64,000 bases of DNA, taken from positions 1,376,398 to 1,440,397 of the forward strand of contig OW051469.1 in assembly GCA_932521025.1 (NCBI GenBank). The letters are read 5' to 3'. Position numbers and translations under genes: made by a program. The DNA is from Oscheius onirici (taxonomy: Eukaryota > Nematoda > Chromadorea > Rhabditida > Rhabditidae). The notes under the pieces were generated by a model. The model did no database searches and was not told where the DNA came from. It saw nothing but the letters and a program-made list of their open reading frames with translations. Positions 63,719 to 64,000 of this stretch are shown in pieces. Positions within the stretch are counted from its first letter, which is position 1. Each line of letters begins with the position of its first letter.

Positions 63719-64000
63719 ATGACGAAAGACAAACAGAGCGAGAGAGAAAGAACAGTTTCAGAGGACCAGAGGAGACTCGCGGACATCGCGACCGAAGATT
63801 ATTGTTTCCCGAGAGTCAAGGACAGTCTAGACAAGGAAAATGAGGTAAATCAATTTCAGGAACATGATTTGTGGGAACTGGGATTAGAGGCCAGAGAGGC
63901 ACGAGTGAAATCAAACACTGGTGACGCTGGGAAGGAAGAGAGCACGGCCTCTGGACTAGCAAGAACATACCGAGACACGGGCGTGTTTATTTCAATTAGA
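63719..64000 (+). CDS. Possible 5' coding exon of an unknown gene, cut by the window end
   Basis: From ATG at 63719 (MTKDKQSERERTVSEDQRRL) the frame stays open for 94 codons to the last base, with hydrophilic, charged composition. No family resemblance. A GTAAAT at 63845 could be a donor, but the nearby TTTCAG is only 15 bp on, too short for an intron, so either the frame reads through or the acceptor lies outside. It could also be chance; the absence of stops and ordinary composition favour coding only mildly. Confidence 0.35.
   Translation, partial: MTKDKQSERERTVSEDQRRLADIATEDYCFPRVKDSLDKENEVNQFQEHDLWELGLEAREARVKSNTGDAGKEESTASGLARTYRDTGVFISIR

Overview
The window looks like intron-rich nematode nuclear DNA. 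The evidence is a secreted protein ending in a nematode-type DB module, a chemoreceptor-like 7TM gene, tandem P-glycoproteins, many 35-45 bp introns with TTTCAG-type acceptors, and candidate spliced-leader acceptors next to start codons. I cannot name the species. All exon models below were assembled by hand from reading frame, splice consensus, phase and remembered family alignments; none has RNA support.

Layout. 1-1379: no gene seen. 1380-21732 (+): three complete tandem P-glycoprotein (ABCB full transporter) genes of 1258, 1249 and about 1221 residues. 23520-25755 (+): a SAMHD1-like HD-domain dNTP triphosphohydrolase with a presequence-like N-terminus. 25993-32365 (-): a USP25/28-type deubiquitinase, tail to tail with the previous gene and divergent from the next. 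32755-34997 (+): eIF3 subunit L. 35403-36965 (+): a short CEP104-like protein. 37173-47212 (-): RICTOR, the TORC2 scaffold. Its 3240 bp GC-AG intron contains an entire opposite-strand gene (41896-43659, +) for a secreted Gln/Pro-rich DB-module protein. 47824-49677 (-): a 7TM receptor. 51404-58532 (-): a signal peptide, five DOMON modules and a cytochrome b561 core (FRRS1/SDR2 type). 59418-60956 (-): an HNF4-like nuclear hormone receptor. 63719 to the window end (+): an open reading frame that may be the first exon of another gene.

The genes do not form one pathway. Themes are xenobiotic efflux (P-glycoprotein array), nutrient signalling and translation (RICTOR, eIF3L), nucleotide control (SAMHD1-like) and membrane redox (DOMON-b561).

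The second layer is mobile DNA. Most introns longer than about 150 bp carry a palindromic foldback element or dispersed repeat, while introns without one are mostly 35-45 bp. I see a palindromic family ending TACCGTA (five copies, one split by a nested element, one forming part of a splice donor), a hAT-like MITE with a near-perfect 8 bp target duplication, two TA-flanked elements, a roughly 640 bp long-inverted-repeat element, a tRNA-like SINE family (three copies), and several two-copy families.

Most interesting points: the nested gene in the RICTOR GC-AG intron, patchwork identity in the last exons of the three P-glycoproteins, the five-DOMON b561 architecture, a MITE end acting as a splice donor, and a CEP104-like terminal exon that overlaps repeat sequence.
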